A stretch of 29,408 nt of DNA, from positions 1-29,408 of the forward strand of contig SFTJ01000045.1 of assembly GCA_004563195.1 (NCBI GenBank), given 5' to 3'. Below the pieces are notes generated by a model. The model was not told the origin of the DNA, did not search any database, and worked only from the letters and a program-made list of their open reading frames with translations. Shown here in pieces: positions 1-6,731 of this stretch (the stretch's first letter is position 1; each line of letters opens with the position of its first letter). The DNA is from a bacterium. Its GTDB lineage: Bacteria; Bacteroidota; Bacteroidia; Bacteroidales; Muribaculaceae. The position numbers and the translations under genes are program-made.

Positions 1-4
1 TGGT

Positions 5-493
5 ATGAATAAGGATTATAAGATATGTTTTGTATGCACGGGCAATGCGTGCCGGTCGCCGTTTGCCGAATGTGTCACACGCCGCTTGTTTGCCGATGCG
101 GGGATAGCCGATGTGAGGGTTTACTCATTGGGCACGCTCGATTGGGGCGAGAATCCGCGCGATGCCGATATGGTGGCTGTAGCTCGCGAAATGGGTTACG
201 AAATGACAGGCATCACCACGCCTATGACTCGCGAGAGGCTGATGGAGGCTGACGTAATAATAGTATTCGACGAGCGCCATCGCGATGCCATAACGCGCGT
301 ATTAGACTATAGCCGTTGGGATAGAATAGTGCTTTTCAATCGCATAGCCTTCGCCGAGGGCGGAAATGTGGAGGATCCGCACTATCAGACCGAAGCCGTA
401 TATCGCCGCGTGGCGCAGCACATCGAAGCCGGTTGCCGCAAGCTGGTGGAGAACTACACCACCTCGCCCGACGGCATTTTTTGCCGGAAATAA
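5..493 (+). CDS. Low-molecular-weight protein-tyrosine-phosphatase-like protein
   Basis: This 162-residue cytosolic protein has the size of the low-molecular-weight phosphatase family. The P-loop near the N-terminus reads CTGNACRS (residues 11-18), which fits the CX5R(S/T) signature: Cys11 would be the nucleophile and Arg17 would bind phosphate. A DPHY segment near residue 123 supplies the expected general acid Asp. The family removes phosphate from tyrosine residues, and the same fold also includes arsenate reductases. No extra redox cysteine pair typical of ArsC is placed near the C-terminus, so phosphatase is preferred. The start at position 5 leaves almost no upstream sequence, so its promoter and operon partners lie outside the window. 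The natural substrate cannot be told from the sequence. Confidence 0.85.
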   Translation: MNKDYKICFVCTGNACRSPFAECVTRRLFADAGIADVRVYSLGTLDWGENPRDADMVAVAREMGYEMTGITTPMTRERLMEADVIIVFDERHRDAITRVLDYSRWDRIVLFNRIAFAEGGNVEDPHYQTEAVYRRVAQHIEAGCRKLVENYTTSPDGIFCRK

Positions 494-516
494 CGCCCTC
501 GCCGGCATTTGCCGCA

Positions 517-612
517 AATTATTTGTCGGAAATTAGCAAAAATCGGCGAATTATTTCTCGGAAATTAGCAAAATTCATCGAATTATTTGTCGGAATTTAG
601 CAAAATAATTAT
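517..612. repeat. Three tandem 32-bp repeats upstream of the ATPase gene
   Basis: Three head-to-tail units start at 517, 549 and 581. They share AATTATTT(G/C)TCGGAA and TTAGCAAAA with a few changes. The last unit runs into the ATPase promoter and supplies its TTTG -33 box, which makes the repeat part of the control region. Units are immediately adjacent with no unique spacers, so this is not a CRISPR. Confidence 0.85.
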
Positions 613-617
613 ATTTG
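586..617 (+). promoter_or_regulatory. Bacteroidetes-type promoter of the DUF4143 ATPase gene
   Basis: A TTTG -33 box at 586-589 and a TATATTTG -7 box at 610-617 are separated by 20 bp, matching the TTTG / TAnnTTTG pattern of this phylum. Transcription should begin near 624, giving a leader of about 25 nt before the ATG at 649. Confidence 0.75.
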
Positions 618-648
618 CACACTAACTATCAGCAAATTAAGCACAAAT

Positions 649-2019
649 ATGAAGTACATACCGAGAAATATAGATAAACATCTGCAAGAATGGAAAGAGG
701 ATGAATCTCGCAAGCCTCTGCTATTGCGAGGAGCCAGGCAAGTGGGTAAGTCATCTGCTGTAAGGCATTTGGGCAAAAGTTTCAAGTATTATGCCGAGGT
801 AAACTTCGAAAAGGAGAAGGGTGCAAAAACATTCTTCGAAGGCGATATAAAAGTGCATGAAATTGCAAGCAAAATAGCGAAATACATCGATGTCCCAATA
901 GTTGCAGGGGAGACACTATTGTTTCTTGATGAGGTTCAGGAATGTCCTGAAGCCATCATGGCCTTGCGATTCTTCAAGGAGGACTATCCCGAACTCCATG
1001 TAATAGCAGCCGGATCGCTTCTTGAGTTTACGCTTGAGGAGCTGCCCACATATGGAGTTGGACGAATACGTTCGTTATTTATGTATCCTATGTCATTCGA
1101 TGAGTTTGCCATAGCCACAGGCAATCAGGGACTATTGGAAATGCGAAATTTAGCATCTGCAGCTCATCCGCTCGATGCTCCGTTTCACGACAAACTGGTC
1201 GACCTCTTTAGAATATACATTTTGGTAGGTGGAATGCCAGAAGCTGTGTCTGTTTGGGTCAAGACGCATGACTTCCATAAATGTCATCGCGTGCACCAAG
1301 ACATAATTCTCTCCTACGAAGAAGACTTCAACAAATATAAGAAAAGAGTCAATGCCGAATTGCTTCGAACCACTATGCGAGGCATCTGCCATCAAATAGG
1401 TAGCGTGGTGATGTATTCTACAATATCAAGGGACTACCGCAGTGTACAAATAAAAGACGCTCTGCGGATGCTTGAATTGGCCGGAATCATTTATCCCGTT
1501 GTAGCTACATCGAGCAACGGTTTGCCTCTTGATGCCGAAACCAACGAGCACCGCATAAAATATCTGTTTCTCGACACAGGATTGTTGCTTGCCATATTGC
1601 AACTCGATGGTTCGTCGTCAGATGAACTAATAGAGTTGATTCTAACAGGTAGCCCGCAAGACTTAGTCAACAAAGGTAACATAACCGAAATGATAGCCGG
1701 ACTTGAGATGTTGCGATACAAAGAACCGATACAGCATCAAAAGTCATATTTTTGGGAAAAGACAGGTAAAAGCATTGCCGAAGTAGACTATCTCATTGCT
1801 CAAAAATCTTCAATCATACCTATTGAGGTAAAGTCGGGCACTCAAGGCGGAATGAAAAGTCTGTGGATGCTTATGCATGATAAGCACTTAACGAATGCAA
1901 TAAGAATCTCCATTGAGAACTTTGGCGAGTTTGATTACGTCGATACAGAAGACGCAAATGCTATCAGACATGTTCTCATACTTCCCCTATATGCAATAAA
2001 GATGCTATTTGAAACTTGA
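649..2019 (+). CDS. AAA ATPase with C-terminal DUF4143 domain
   Basis: This 456-residue protein belongs to the AAA_14/DUF4143 ATPases common in Bacteroidales. Walker A reads GARQVGKS (residues 28-35), Walker B reads LLFLDE (90-95), and AGSLLEF (121-127) is the sensor-1 segment. The C-terminal third carries EVDYLIAQ followed by IPIEVKSG, the D and ExK arrangement typical of the PD-(D/E)XK nuclease-like fold at the end of DUF4143 proteins. Length is normal for the family. No signal peptide or membrane segment is seen. The biological role of the family is not established; accessory-region, toxin-like and DNA-related roles have been suggested. It has its own promoter, and the macro/DUF1810 gene follows after 41 bp, possibly on the same transcript. 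Confidence 0.88.
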   Translation: MKYIPRNIDKHLQEWKEDESRKPLLLRGARQVGKSSAVRHLGKSFKYYAEVNFEKEKGAKTFFEGDIKVHEIASKIAKYIDVPIVAGETLLFLDEVQECPEAIMALRFFKEDYPELHVIAAGSLLEFTLEELPTYGVGRIRSLFMYPMSFDEFAIATGNQGLLEMRNLASAAHPLDAPFHDKLVDLFRIYILVGGMPEAVSVWVKTHDFHKCHRVHQDIILSYEEDFNKYKKRVNAELLRTTMRGICHQIGSVVMYSTISRDYRSVQIKDALRMLELAGIIYPVVATSSNGLPLDAETNEHRIKYLFLDTGLLLAILQLDGSSSDELIELILTGSPQDLVNKGNITEMIAGLEMLRYKEPIQHQKSYFWEKTGKSIAEVDYLIAQKSSIIPIEVKSGTQGGMKSLWMLMHDKHLTNAIRISIENFGEFDYVDTEDANAIRHVLILPLYAIKMLFET

Positions 2020-2060
2020 GAAATACAGACCATTAACCACCTAAGCAAAAAAAATAATAT

Positions 2061-2870
2061 ATGTACAACAGACGATACACTCCCGAAATGATTTCGGAAT
2101 TGAGAGAGAATGAGATATTTGTGTTTGGCAGCAATTTGGCAGGCGCACATGGCGGCGGTGCTGCCCGATTGGCTTTCCGGCAGTTTGGCGCCGAATGGGG
2201 CGAAGGCGTAGGTTTGCACGGCCGTACATACGCCATTCCCACCATGCAAGGCGGCGTGGAGACCATCAAACCGTATGTCGACGAGTTTATCAGCTTTGCC
2301 AAAGAGCACAGCGAGCTCACCTTTCTGGTCACCCGAATAGGATGCGGCATTGCCGGATTTCGCGATGCGGAGATTGCACCGCTCTTTGCTGACGCAATAG
2401 ATGTGGAAAACGTGATTCTACCCAAAGAGTTTGTTGACAACATACCCTCTAATGCCAATGATAGTTTCCACCCCGAACGTTTCATCGAAGCGCAGCAGCT
2501 ATACTACCCTATTGCCTTGCAAGAAATCATCGAGGGGCATAAGCGTTCGCACTGGATATGGTTTATCTTTCCACAGTTGGCAATACTTGGCCGCAGCGCC
2601 AATGCCAAGTTCTATGGCATCAGCAGCCTCAATGAGGCAAAGGCATATCTCAGCCACCCTATCCTTGGCGAGCGATTGCGAGAAATCACCGCAGCACTGC
2701 TTCAGCATCGCGGCAAGGACGCAGTGTCGATTCTCGGAGGCATCGACGCCATGAAAGTTCGCTCATGCATGACGCTCTTCGACGCCGCCTCGCCCAACGA
2801 CATATTCCACGAAGTGCTCGATGCCTTCTACGATGGCAATCGCGACAAATATACACTGCATTATATGTAA
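2061..2870 (+). CDS. Macro-like (A1S_2505-type) domain fused to DUF1810
   Basis: This is a 269-residue two-domain protein. Residues about 15-125 resemble the A1S_2505-type macro-like fold: a beta strand ending in FGSNLAG, a glycine loop AHGGGAA (29-35), YAIPTM (57-62) and TRIGCGIAGF (91-100). Residues about 136-269 match DUF1810: FIEAQ near the start, SHWIWFIFPQ (163-172), FYGISS, and the closing KVRSC..LF segment. Macro folds commonly bind ADP-ribose. The pairing with DUF1810 suggests a nucleotide-sugar or NAD-derived ligand, but that is inference. The gene follows the ATPase by 41 bp and ends at a strong bidirectional terminator. No signal peptide is visible. The domain assignments are good; the function is unknown. 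Confidence 0.8.
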   Translation: MYNRRYTPEMISELRENEIFVFGSNLAGAHGGGAARLAFRQFGAEWGEGVGLHGRTYAIPTMQGGVETIKPYVDEFISFAKEHSELTFLVTRIGCGIAGFRDAEIAPLFADAIDVENVILPKEFVDNIPSNANDSFHPERFIEAQQLYYPIALQEIIEGHKRSHWIWFIFPQLAILGRSANAKFYGISSLNEAKAYLSHPILGERLREITAALLQHRGKDAVSILGGIDAMKVRSCMTLFDAASPNDIFHEVLDAFYDGNRDKYTLHYM

Positions 2871-2877
2871 AATGCCG

Positions 2878-2912
2878 AGCGGAATGGCGCTTATTATCGC
2901 CATTCCGCTTTT
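2878..2912. terminator. Bidirectional terminator between convergent genes
   Basis: A perfect 12-bp stem, AGCGGAATGGCG (2878-2889) with CGCCATTCCGCT (2898-2909), has an 8-nt loop and is followed by TTTTG on the plus strand. It sits 8 bp after the macro/DUF1810 stop and 2 bp before the end of the minus-strand gene, so it can serve both. Confidence 0.85.
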
Positions 2913-2913
2913 G

Positions 2914-3369
2914 TTATTTTTGCACCAGCACTATGGCTTGCAAATTATCCTCGCAGTTCTTGCTAAAACCCCATCGGATATCGAGATTATTATCTAATGT
3001 GGAGAACCAGTCGTTCAACTCGTTCACCTCATCCATTTTCAGCATACACTTATCGCAGCACATCAAGTAGAGAATCATCTTGGAGAACGGAGCGATTTGC
3101 GCACATTTCTGCCTAATTTGCTCCACAAGGTGATGCATGCGAAGCTCATCATCGGCCGACGCAGCCACTTCGAACGCCGTAACCTTGCCTCCGCCCCAAA
3201 ATGTGGTGTAAATATCGTGGTAATCGAAATCTACTACACTACGCACATCGGTGATTATCTCAAGCAAATACCTTTTTATGCACTCTTTCTCTTCCTTTGT
3301 ATTACCTATCGCGCAGATAGACTCGATTCTATCCATCACTTCTGCCGATATTTCATACTGTTTTTCCAT
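2914..3369 (-). CDS. FtsZ T7-loop/C-terminal-domain-like protein lacking the GTPase domain
   Basis: This 151-residue protein has no obvious standard name. From residue 45 to the end its order of elements follows the second half of FtsZ. VDFDYHDI (46-53) sits where FtsZ has its T7 loop (NVDFADV). A glycine-containing stretch ending VAAS (68-71) matches the GxGxASG region. A helix with acidic residues follows. Then come a hydrophobic strand (98-103), KMDEVNELNDWF (111-122, compare the L..EVNEA segment), NLDIRWGFSKN (128-138, compare ANIIFGAxID) and the final strand LQAIVLVQK (143-151). There is no GTP-binding tubulin signature (GGGTGTG). The N-terminal 40 residues are probably helix H7-like. 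Read by eye only, so homology is probable rather than proven. It is transcribed alone from a promoter at 3396-3403. Confidence 0.6.
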   Translation of the reverse strand: MEKQYEISAEVMDRIESICAIGNTKEEKECIKRYLLEIITDVRSVVDFDYHDIYTTFWGGGKVTAFEVAASADDELRMHHLVEQIRQKCAQIAPFSKMILYLMCCDKCMLKMDEVNELNDWFSTLDNNLDIRWGFSKNCEDNLQAIVLVQK

Positions 3370-3395
3370 AGTCTTTAATCATTATTATTGTTTCG

Positions 3396-3403
3396 CAAAA
3401 ATA
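3396..3403 (-). promoter_or_regulatory. -7 box upstream of the FtsZ-tail-like gene
   Basis: On the minus strand the bases read TATTTTTG, a full match to TAnnTTTG. It lies 27 bp before the ATG at 3369. No well-placed -33 TTTG is visible, so the call rests on the -7 box and position. Confidence 0.5.
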
Positions 3404-3484
3404 AACGATTTTTTTCAAAATAACGAATCTTCGGCGGTAGTTTTTAGCATAAGAAACGGCATAATGACAATATTTTTCACCTTC

Positions 3485-3583
3485 AAACTGCACAAAATGG
3501 AAAATTTTAGGCATCCTAAACTGCACAAAATGGAAAGTTTTTGACACCCCAAACTGCACAAAATGGAAATTTTTTCCTCATCA
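3485..3583. repeat. Three 33-bp direct repeats with a 19-bp conserved core
   Basis: The 19-mer AAACTGCACAAAATGGAAA occurs at 3485, 3518 and 3551, each followed by about 14 less conserved, T-rich bases. The period of 33 bp is close to three helical turns. The array lies between the divergent FtsZ-tail-like gene and serB, about 50 bp upstream of the serB promoter. On the minus strand the period keeps a reading frame open, but the short peptide it gives (3353-3559) looks accidental. Confidence 0.85.
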
Positions 3584-3618
3584 TTCCACTAATCATTTGC
3601 AAGTTATTTCCACCGATA

Positions 3619-3650
3619 TTTGCTCATTATGCCAAAAAACTCTAAATTTG
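3619..3650 (+). promoter_or_regulatory. serB promoter
   Basis: TTTG (3619-3622) and TAAATTTG (3643-3650) are spaced by 20 bp, a textbook Bacteroidetes promoter. The predicted start of transcription, about 3657, lies downstream of the ATG at 3620. This rules out that start and supports the ATG at 3677. Confidence 0.75.
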
Positions 3651-3676
3651 TTGTTACTAAAACAACAATTTTCACA

Positions 3677-4921
3677 ATGAACGAAAACACTCGCAAAGAA
3701 GAACAAATATTGATAGAAATCACCGGCAAAGATAGGCCCGGACTTACCGCATCGGTGATGGAAATACTGGCTAGTCGCGATGCCAAAATTCTTGATATCG
3801 GCCAAGCTGACATCCATTCCACTCTATCACTCGGCATACTCATTCGCATCGATGAGCTAAATTCAGGTCAGGTGATGAAAGAGTTGCTGTTCAAAGCCAC
3901 AGAACTGGGCGTAAACATAGGCTTCTCTCCCGTCACCGACGATGAATACGAAAATTGGGTAAACCGCCAAGGCAAAAACCGCTACATCCTCACAGTGATA
4001 GGTCGCACCCTCTCGGCAAAACAAATCGAAGCCGCCACCAAGGTAATTGCCGAACAAGGACTTAACATCGACTCTATACTGCGCCTATCGGGACGCATGA
4101 GCATAATGCACCCGCTGCGCAATGTGCGAGCCTGCATACAGTTCTCACTCCGCGGCACGCCTAACGACCGCAAGGCTATGCAAGAACAACTCATGCACAT
4201 ATCTTCGGAGATGGAAATCGACTTCTCTTTCCAAAAAGACGATATGTACCGACGCATGCGCCGTCTCATCTGCTTCGATATGGACTCTACACTCATTCAG
4301 ACCGAATGTATCGACGAGCTCGCTGAGCGCGCCGGCGTGGGTGCCGAAGTAAAAGCCATCACCGAAAGCGCCATGCGTGGCGAAATCGACTTCAAAGAAA
4401 GCTTCAAGCGTCGAGTAGCACTCCTCAAAGGCCTCGACGCAAGTGTTATGGAAGATATTGCACAAAATATGCCCATCACCGAGGGCGTTGACCGCTTGAT
4501 GTCGGTGCTCAAACGCTGCGGCTATAAGATTGCCATCCTTAGCGGTGGTTTCACCTACTTTGGCGAATTCTTGCAGCGTAAATACGGCATCGACTACGTT
4601 TATGCCAACGAACTCGAAATAGATGAAGACGGCCGACTCACCGGTCGCTACCTCGGCGAGATAGTCGACGGCAACCGCAAAGCCGAACTTCTGAAACTCA
4701 TAGCACAAGTGGAGAAAGTGAACCTCGCACAGACCATAGCCGTGGGCGACGGTGCCAACGACTTGCAGATGCTCGGCGAAGCCGGACTCGGCATTGCATT
4801 CCACGCCAAGCCTCGCGTGGTGGCTAACGCCAAGCAAAGCATCAACACCATAGGCCTCGATGGCGTGCTCTACTTCCTCGGCTTTAAGGACAGCTACCTC
4901 GGCGACCAAGGCCGCTTGTAA
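3677..4921 (+). CDS. serB: Phosphoserine phosphatase with N-terminal ACT domains
   Basis: SerB hydrolyses O-phosphoserine to L-serine and phosphate, the last step of serine synthesis, in the cytosol. The 414-residue form used here begins at the ATG at 3677. The longer reading frame from 3620 would start ahead of the predicted transcription start. Residues about 8-185 form the ACT regulatory region (EITGKDRPGLTASV near 14-27, and a second repeat from about 103). The HAD phosphatase core follows: DMDSTL (201-206) with the nucleophile and acid/base aspartates, SGGF (289-292), Lys335 in DGNRKAE, and GDGANDLQML (357-366). Length and order agree with the long SerB of Bacteroidales. The gene is monocistronic and ends before a 14-bp hairpin. 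Confidence 0.95.
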   Translation: MNENTRKEEQILIEITGKDRPGLTASVMEILASRDAKILDIGQADIHSTLSLGILIRIDELNSGQVMKELLFKATELGVNIGFSPVTDDEYENWVNRQGKNRYILTVIGRTLSAKQIEAATKVIAEQGLNIDSILRLSGRMSIMHPLRNVRACIQFSLRGTPNDRKAMQEQLMHISSEMEIDFSFQKDDMYRRMRRLICFDMDSTLIQTECIDELAERAGVGAEVKAITESAMRGEIDFKESFKRRVALLKGLDASVMEDIAQNMPITEGVDRLMSVLKRCGYKIAILSGGFTYFGEFLQRKYGIDYVYANELEIDEDGRLTGRYLGEIVDGNRKAELLKLIAQVEKVNLAQTIAVGDGANDLQMLGEAGLGIAFHAKPRVVANAKQSINTIGLDGVLYFLGFKDSYLGDQGRL

Positions 4922-5040
4922 CCCCACCCGGCACACCGAGAGCTATTGCCTTGCAAACCTTTGATAATTCAATACAAAAACGTGATTTTACAGCAACAAC
5001 TGCCGATTAGCTCTGCAAACACTAAAATTGAACATAAAAC

Positions 5041-5080
5041 AAACAGCCCGAAACGCCAATTACGAGGTTTCGGGCTGTTT
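5041..5080 (+). terminator. Terminator after serB
   Basis: AAACAGCCCGAAAC (5041-5054) pairs perfectly with GTTTCGGGCTGTTT (5067-5080) around a 12-nt loop and is followed by a T-rich stretch. It begins 120 bp after the serB stop. Confidence 0.85.
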
Positions 5081-5192
5081 TCTATCATTTCTCAGCACAT
5101 CACTTGCTGTCTTCTTGCACCAAACGGTTTATTTCGTTCCAATTCAAGGTGGCAGAAGGAGCAAATGCATCGGAATTCATATATTTTATTAC

Positions 5193-5517
5193 TGCTGTCC
5201 GATAAAAGTTAACCGACGCGACAATATATGCTTCGGCTATCGTTTTCGCGGTGGTCGAGTCTGATATTTTTTGATTTCCAAGCTCCTCTGTCGAAGAGTG
5301 AGGGCTCGGCGGGGCATCGGATGCCTTGCCGAGGAGGATTTTCCAATCTTTTGAAGCCGTTTCGTCCATTTTGGCATCTTACGGCTGCGCCTGTTAGCTA
5401 AAATGATTACTTTTGCCCATGGTTGTTTTGGTTTGTGGTAAAAGCAAAGTAACCCAAAAGGGCTGACTCCTGCAATAGGTGCCAGCCCTGATTTTTTCTG
5501 CCCGGCTCAAAAAAGTT
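5193..5517 (-). mobile_element. Small dispersed element, copy A (about 325 bp)
   Basis: This copy is in the minus orientation. Its right end (plus strand 5193-5210) reads TGCTGTCCGATAAAAGTT, the same terminal sequence as the other copies. Its other end stops at AAAAAAGTT (5517) without that terminus. Inside, read on the minus strand, are a conserved hairpin, then ATGGGCAAAAGT and a short reading frame that resembles the frame in copy B but is broken by two stops soon after the ATG. An internal ATG leaves an 89-residue frame (5100-5369) that runs past the element. It resembles no family I know. The area 4922-5600 holds no other gene. Confidence 0.65.
5460..5488 (+). other. Conserved hairpin inside element copy A
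   Basis: GGGCTGACTCCT (5460-5471) folds onto AGGTGCCAGCCC (5477-5488) with two mismatches and a GCAAT loop. A run of six T follows at 5492-5497, so on the plus strand it looks like a factor-independent terminator. The same hairpin recurs at 16487-16513 in copy C. Confidence 0.6.
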
Positions 5518-5586
5518 GTGACATCTATCTTCATCGAAAAAAACATCTCGTATTCACAAGTATGTAGTTCACTGCATTTTTTTGTA

Positions 5587-5616
5587 AAATAGTCCATCAA
5601 ATGTCGATATTCTCCA
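5587..5616 (+). promoter_or_regulatory. Predicted AraC operator at its own promoter (site 1)
   Basis: This stretch begins AAATAGTCCATCAAATG and ends GATATTCTCCA. It matches sites 2 (6614-6644) and 3 (10031-10060). It starts 53 bp before a weak -7 box CAAATTTG (5640-5647), the same spacing as at the other two promoters. The poor -7 box fits a promoter that depends on an activator or is self-controlled. Confidence 0.6.
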
Positions 5617-5678
5617 CTTCGCAATTTGAAAAAATACTGCAAATTTGCATTGTAAGAAATTTGATAATTTACACCATA

Positions 5679-6566
5679 ATGATAAAACTGAAAGACGGCT
5701 TTATGGGCGAAAGAGCCTTGGTGCTCCCTCCCTACATTATTAAAGATATGGAAACAAATCAGCTCTACAATGCACTTCACATCACCGATATAGGCTATTA
5801 TCCTCGAGCCAAACACCACTACCGCCAACGCGAAACGCCTATCAACCAATTCGTGTTCATCAATTGCGTGGAGGGAAAAGGTTGGTTCCGATTGCCCGAT
5901 CAGGAGCCACAAACTATTGGCAGCAACCAATGCTTTGTGCTTCCCGCCAACACACCGCATGCCTACGGCGCCGACGAAAACGACCCTTGGAGCATCTATT
6001 GGATACATTTCAAAGGCAGTCTTGCCGAAGCCTATGCTGCTTGTCTCCACTCTCCTATGGACATCAATCCAAGCATCTACTCGCGTATCAACGGCCGTAT
6101 TCACTTGTTTGAAGAAATATATCATGCTCTCGAATTGGGCTACAGCAAGGGTAATCTGCTTTATGCATGCTCGGCTTTTCACTATTTTCTGGGCACCATC
6201 TGCTACCTGAAAGAATACCGAAGCGCCATCCAAAAAGAATCTACCGGCAACCCCGTAGACGAAGCCATTCACTTTATGAAGGAAAACTTGAATAAGAAAC
6301 TGACAATCGACGAATTGGCAAAACATACTGGTTATTCCATATCTCACTTCTCCACCCTCTTCAAGGAGCGGACCGGTTTTTCGCCGATTACCTACTTCAA
6401 TCAGCTGAAAATACAACACGCTTGCTATCTGCTCGACTGCACCGACATCAAAATCAACCAAGTATGCTTCAAAATAGGTGTTGAGGACTGCTACTACTTC
6501 TCGCGCCTGTTCAACAAAATCATGGGCATGTCGCCTACAGAATACAGGAAACAAGTTAAGGGATAA
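5679..6566 (+). CDS. AraC-family transcriptional regulator of the carbohydrate locus
   Basis: This protein of about 295 residues begins at the ATG at 5679 (MIKLKDGF), which lies downstream of the aligned -7 box at 5640-5647. The longer frame from 5601 would start before it and adds an unlikely N-terminus. The N-terminal part is a cupin-type sugar-sensing and dimerisation domain, with HHYRQRETP, a central IGSNQCFVLPANTPHAYG strand-loop segment and WSIYWIHFKG. The C-terminal 100 residues contain two helix-turn-helix motifs: LTIDELAKHTGYSISHFSTLFK, and the second ending FSRLFNKIMGMSPTEYRK, typical of HTH_18. It is divergent from nothing and sits directly ahead of the beta-galactosidase. Shared sites at three promoters suggest it controls itself, the GH2 gene and the 10162-14231 operon. 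The inducing sugar is unknown. Confidence 0.9.
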   Translation: MIKLKDGFMGERALVLPPYIIKDMETNQLYNALHITDIGYYPRAKHHYRQRETPINQFVFINCVEGKGWFRLPDQEPQTIGSNQCFVLPANTPHAYGADENDPWSIYWIHFKGSLAEAYAACLHSPMDINPSIYSRINGRIHLFEEIYHALELGYSKGNLLYACSAFHYFLGTICYLKEYRSAIQKESTGNPVDEAIHFMKENLNKKLTIDELAKHTGYSISHFSTLFKERTGFSPITYFNQLKIQHACYLLDCTDIKINQVCFKIGVEDCYYFSRLFNKIMGMSPTEYRKQVKG

Positions 6567-6613
6567 TGACCGAAACTGACCGTTGAGCCATACAACACAA
6601 TGGTAATTTCAGC

Positions 6614-6644
6614 AAATAGTACATTAAAATGCCAATATTCTCCA
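6614..6644 (+). promoter_or_regulatory. Predicted AraC operator at the beta-galactosidase promoter (site 2)
   Basis: The site opens AAATAGTACATTAAAATGCC and closes AATATTCTCCA, nearly the same as site 1 apart from one inserted A and a few substitutions. It starts 54 bp before the -7 box at 6668. Confidence 0.65.
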
Positions 6645-6667
6645 ACTTGGAACTAAAAAAAACGCTT

Positions 6668-6675
6668 TACTTTTG
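6668..6675 (+). promoter_or_regulatory. -7 box of the beta-galactosidase gene
   Basis: TACTTTTG matches TAnnTTTG. A partial -33 (CTTG, 6646-6649) lies 18 bp upstream, immediately next to the predicted operator. The leader to the ATG at 6732 is about 50 nt. Confidence 0.6.
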
Positions 6676-6731
6676 CATAAATAATTTTTACATACATAAG
6701 AAATTTCTAAATCATAAATAACTTTCATTGC

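Noticed and set aside
3353..3559. 68-codon minus-strand small gene
   Set aside because: It is open only because the repeat period is a multiple of three. It overlaps the start of the FtsZ-tail-like gene in another frame and has no recognisable motif.
3485..3583. CRISPR array
   Set aside because: Only three units, with spacers of 14 T-rich bases that are similar to each other, and no cas genes.
3620..3676. Upstream extension of serB
   Set aside because: The region contains the -33 and -7 boxes. The protein begins at 3677.
4145..4936. 263-codon minus-strand frame opposite serB
   Set aside because: SerB has a full set of motifs on the plus strand. The minus frame is rich in Val/Ala, as expected from codon mirroring.
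5394..6554. 386-codon minus-strand frame
   Set aside because: It lies opposite the AraC gene, whose product has clear cupin and HTH motifs. The end of the frame matches the repeated element. It is a shadow.
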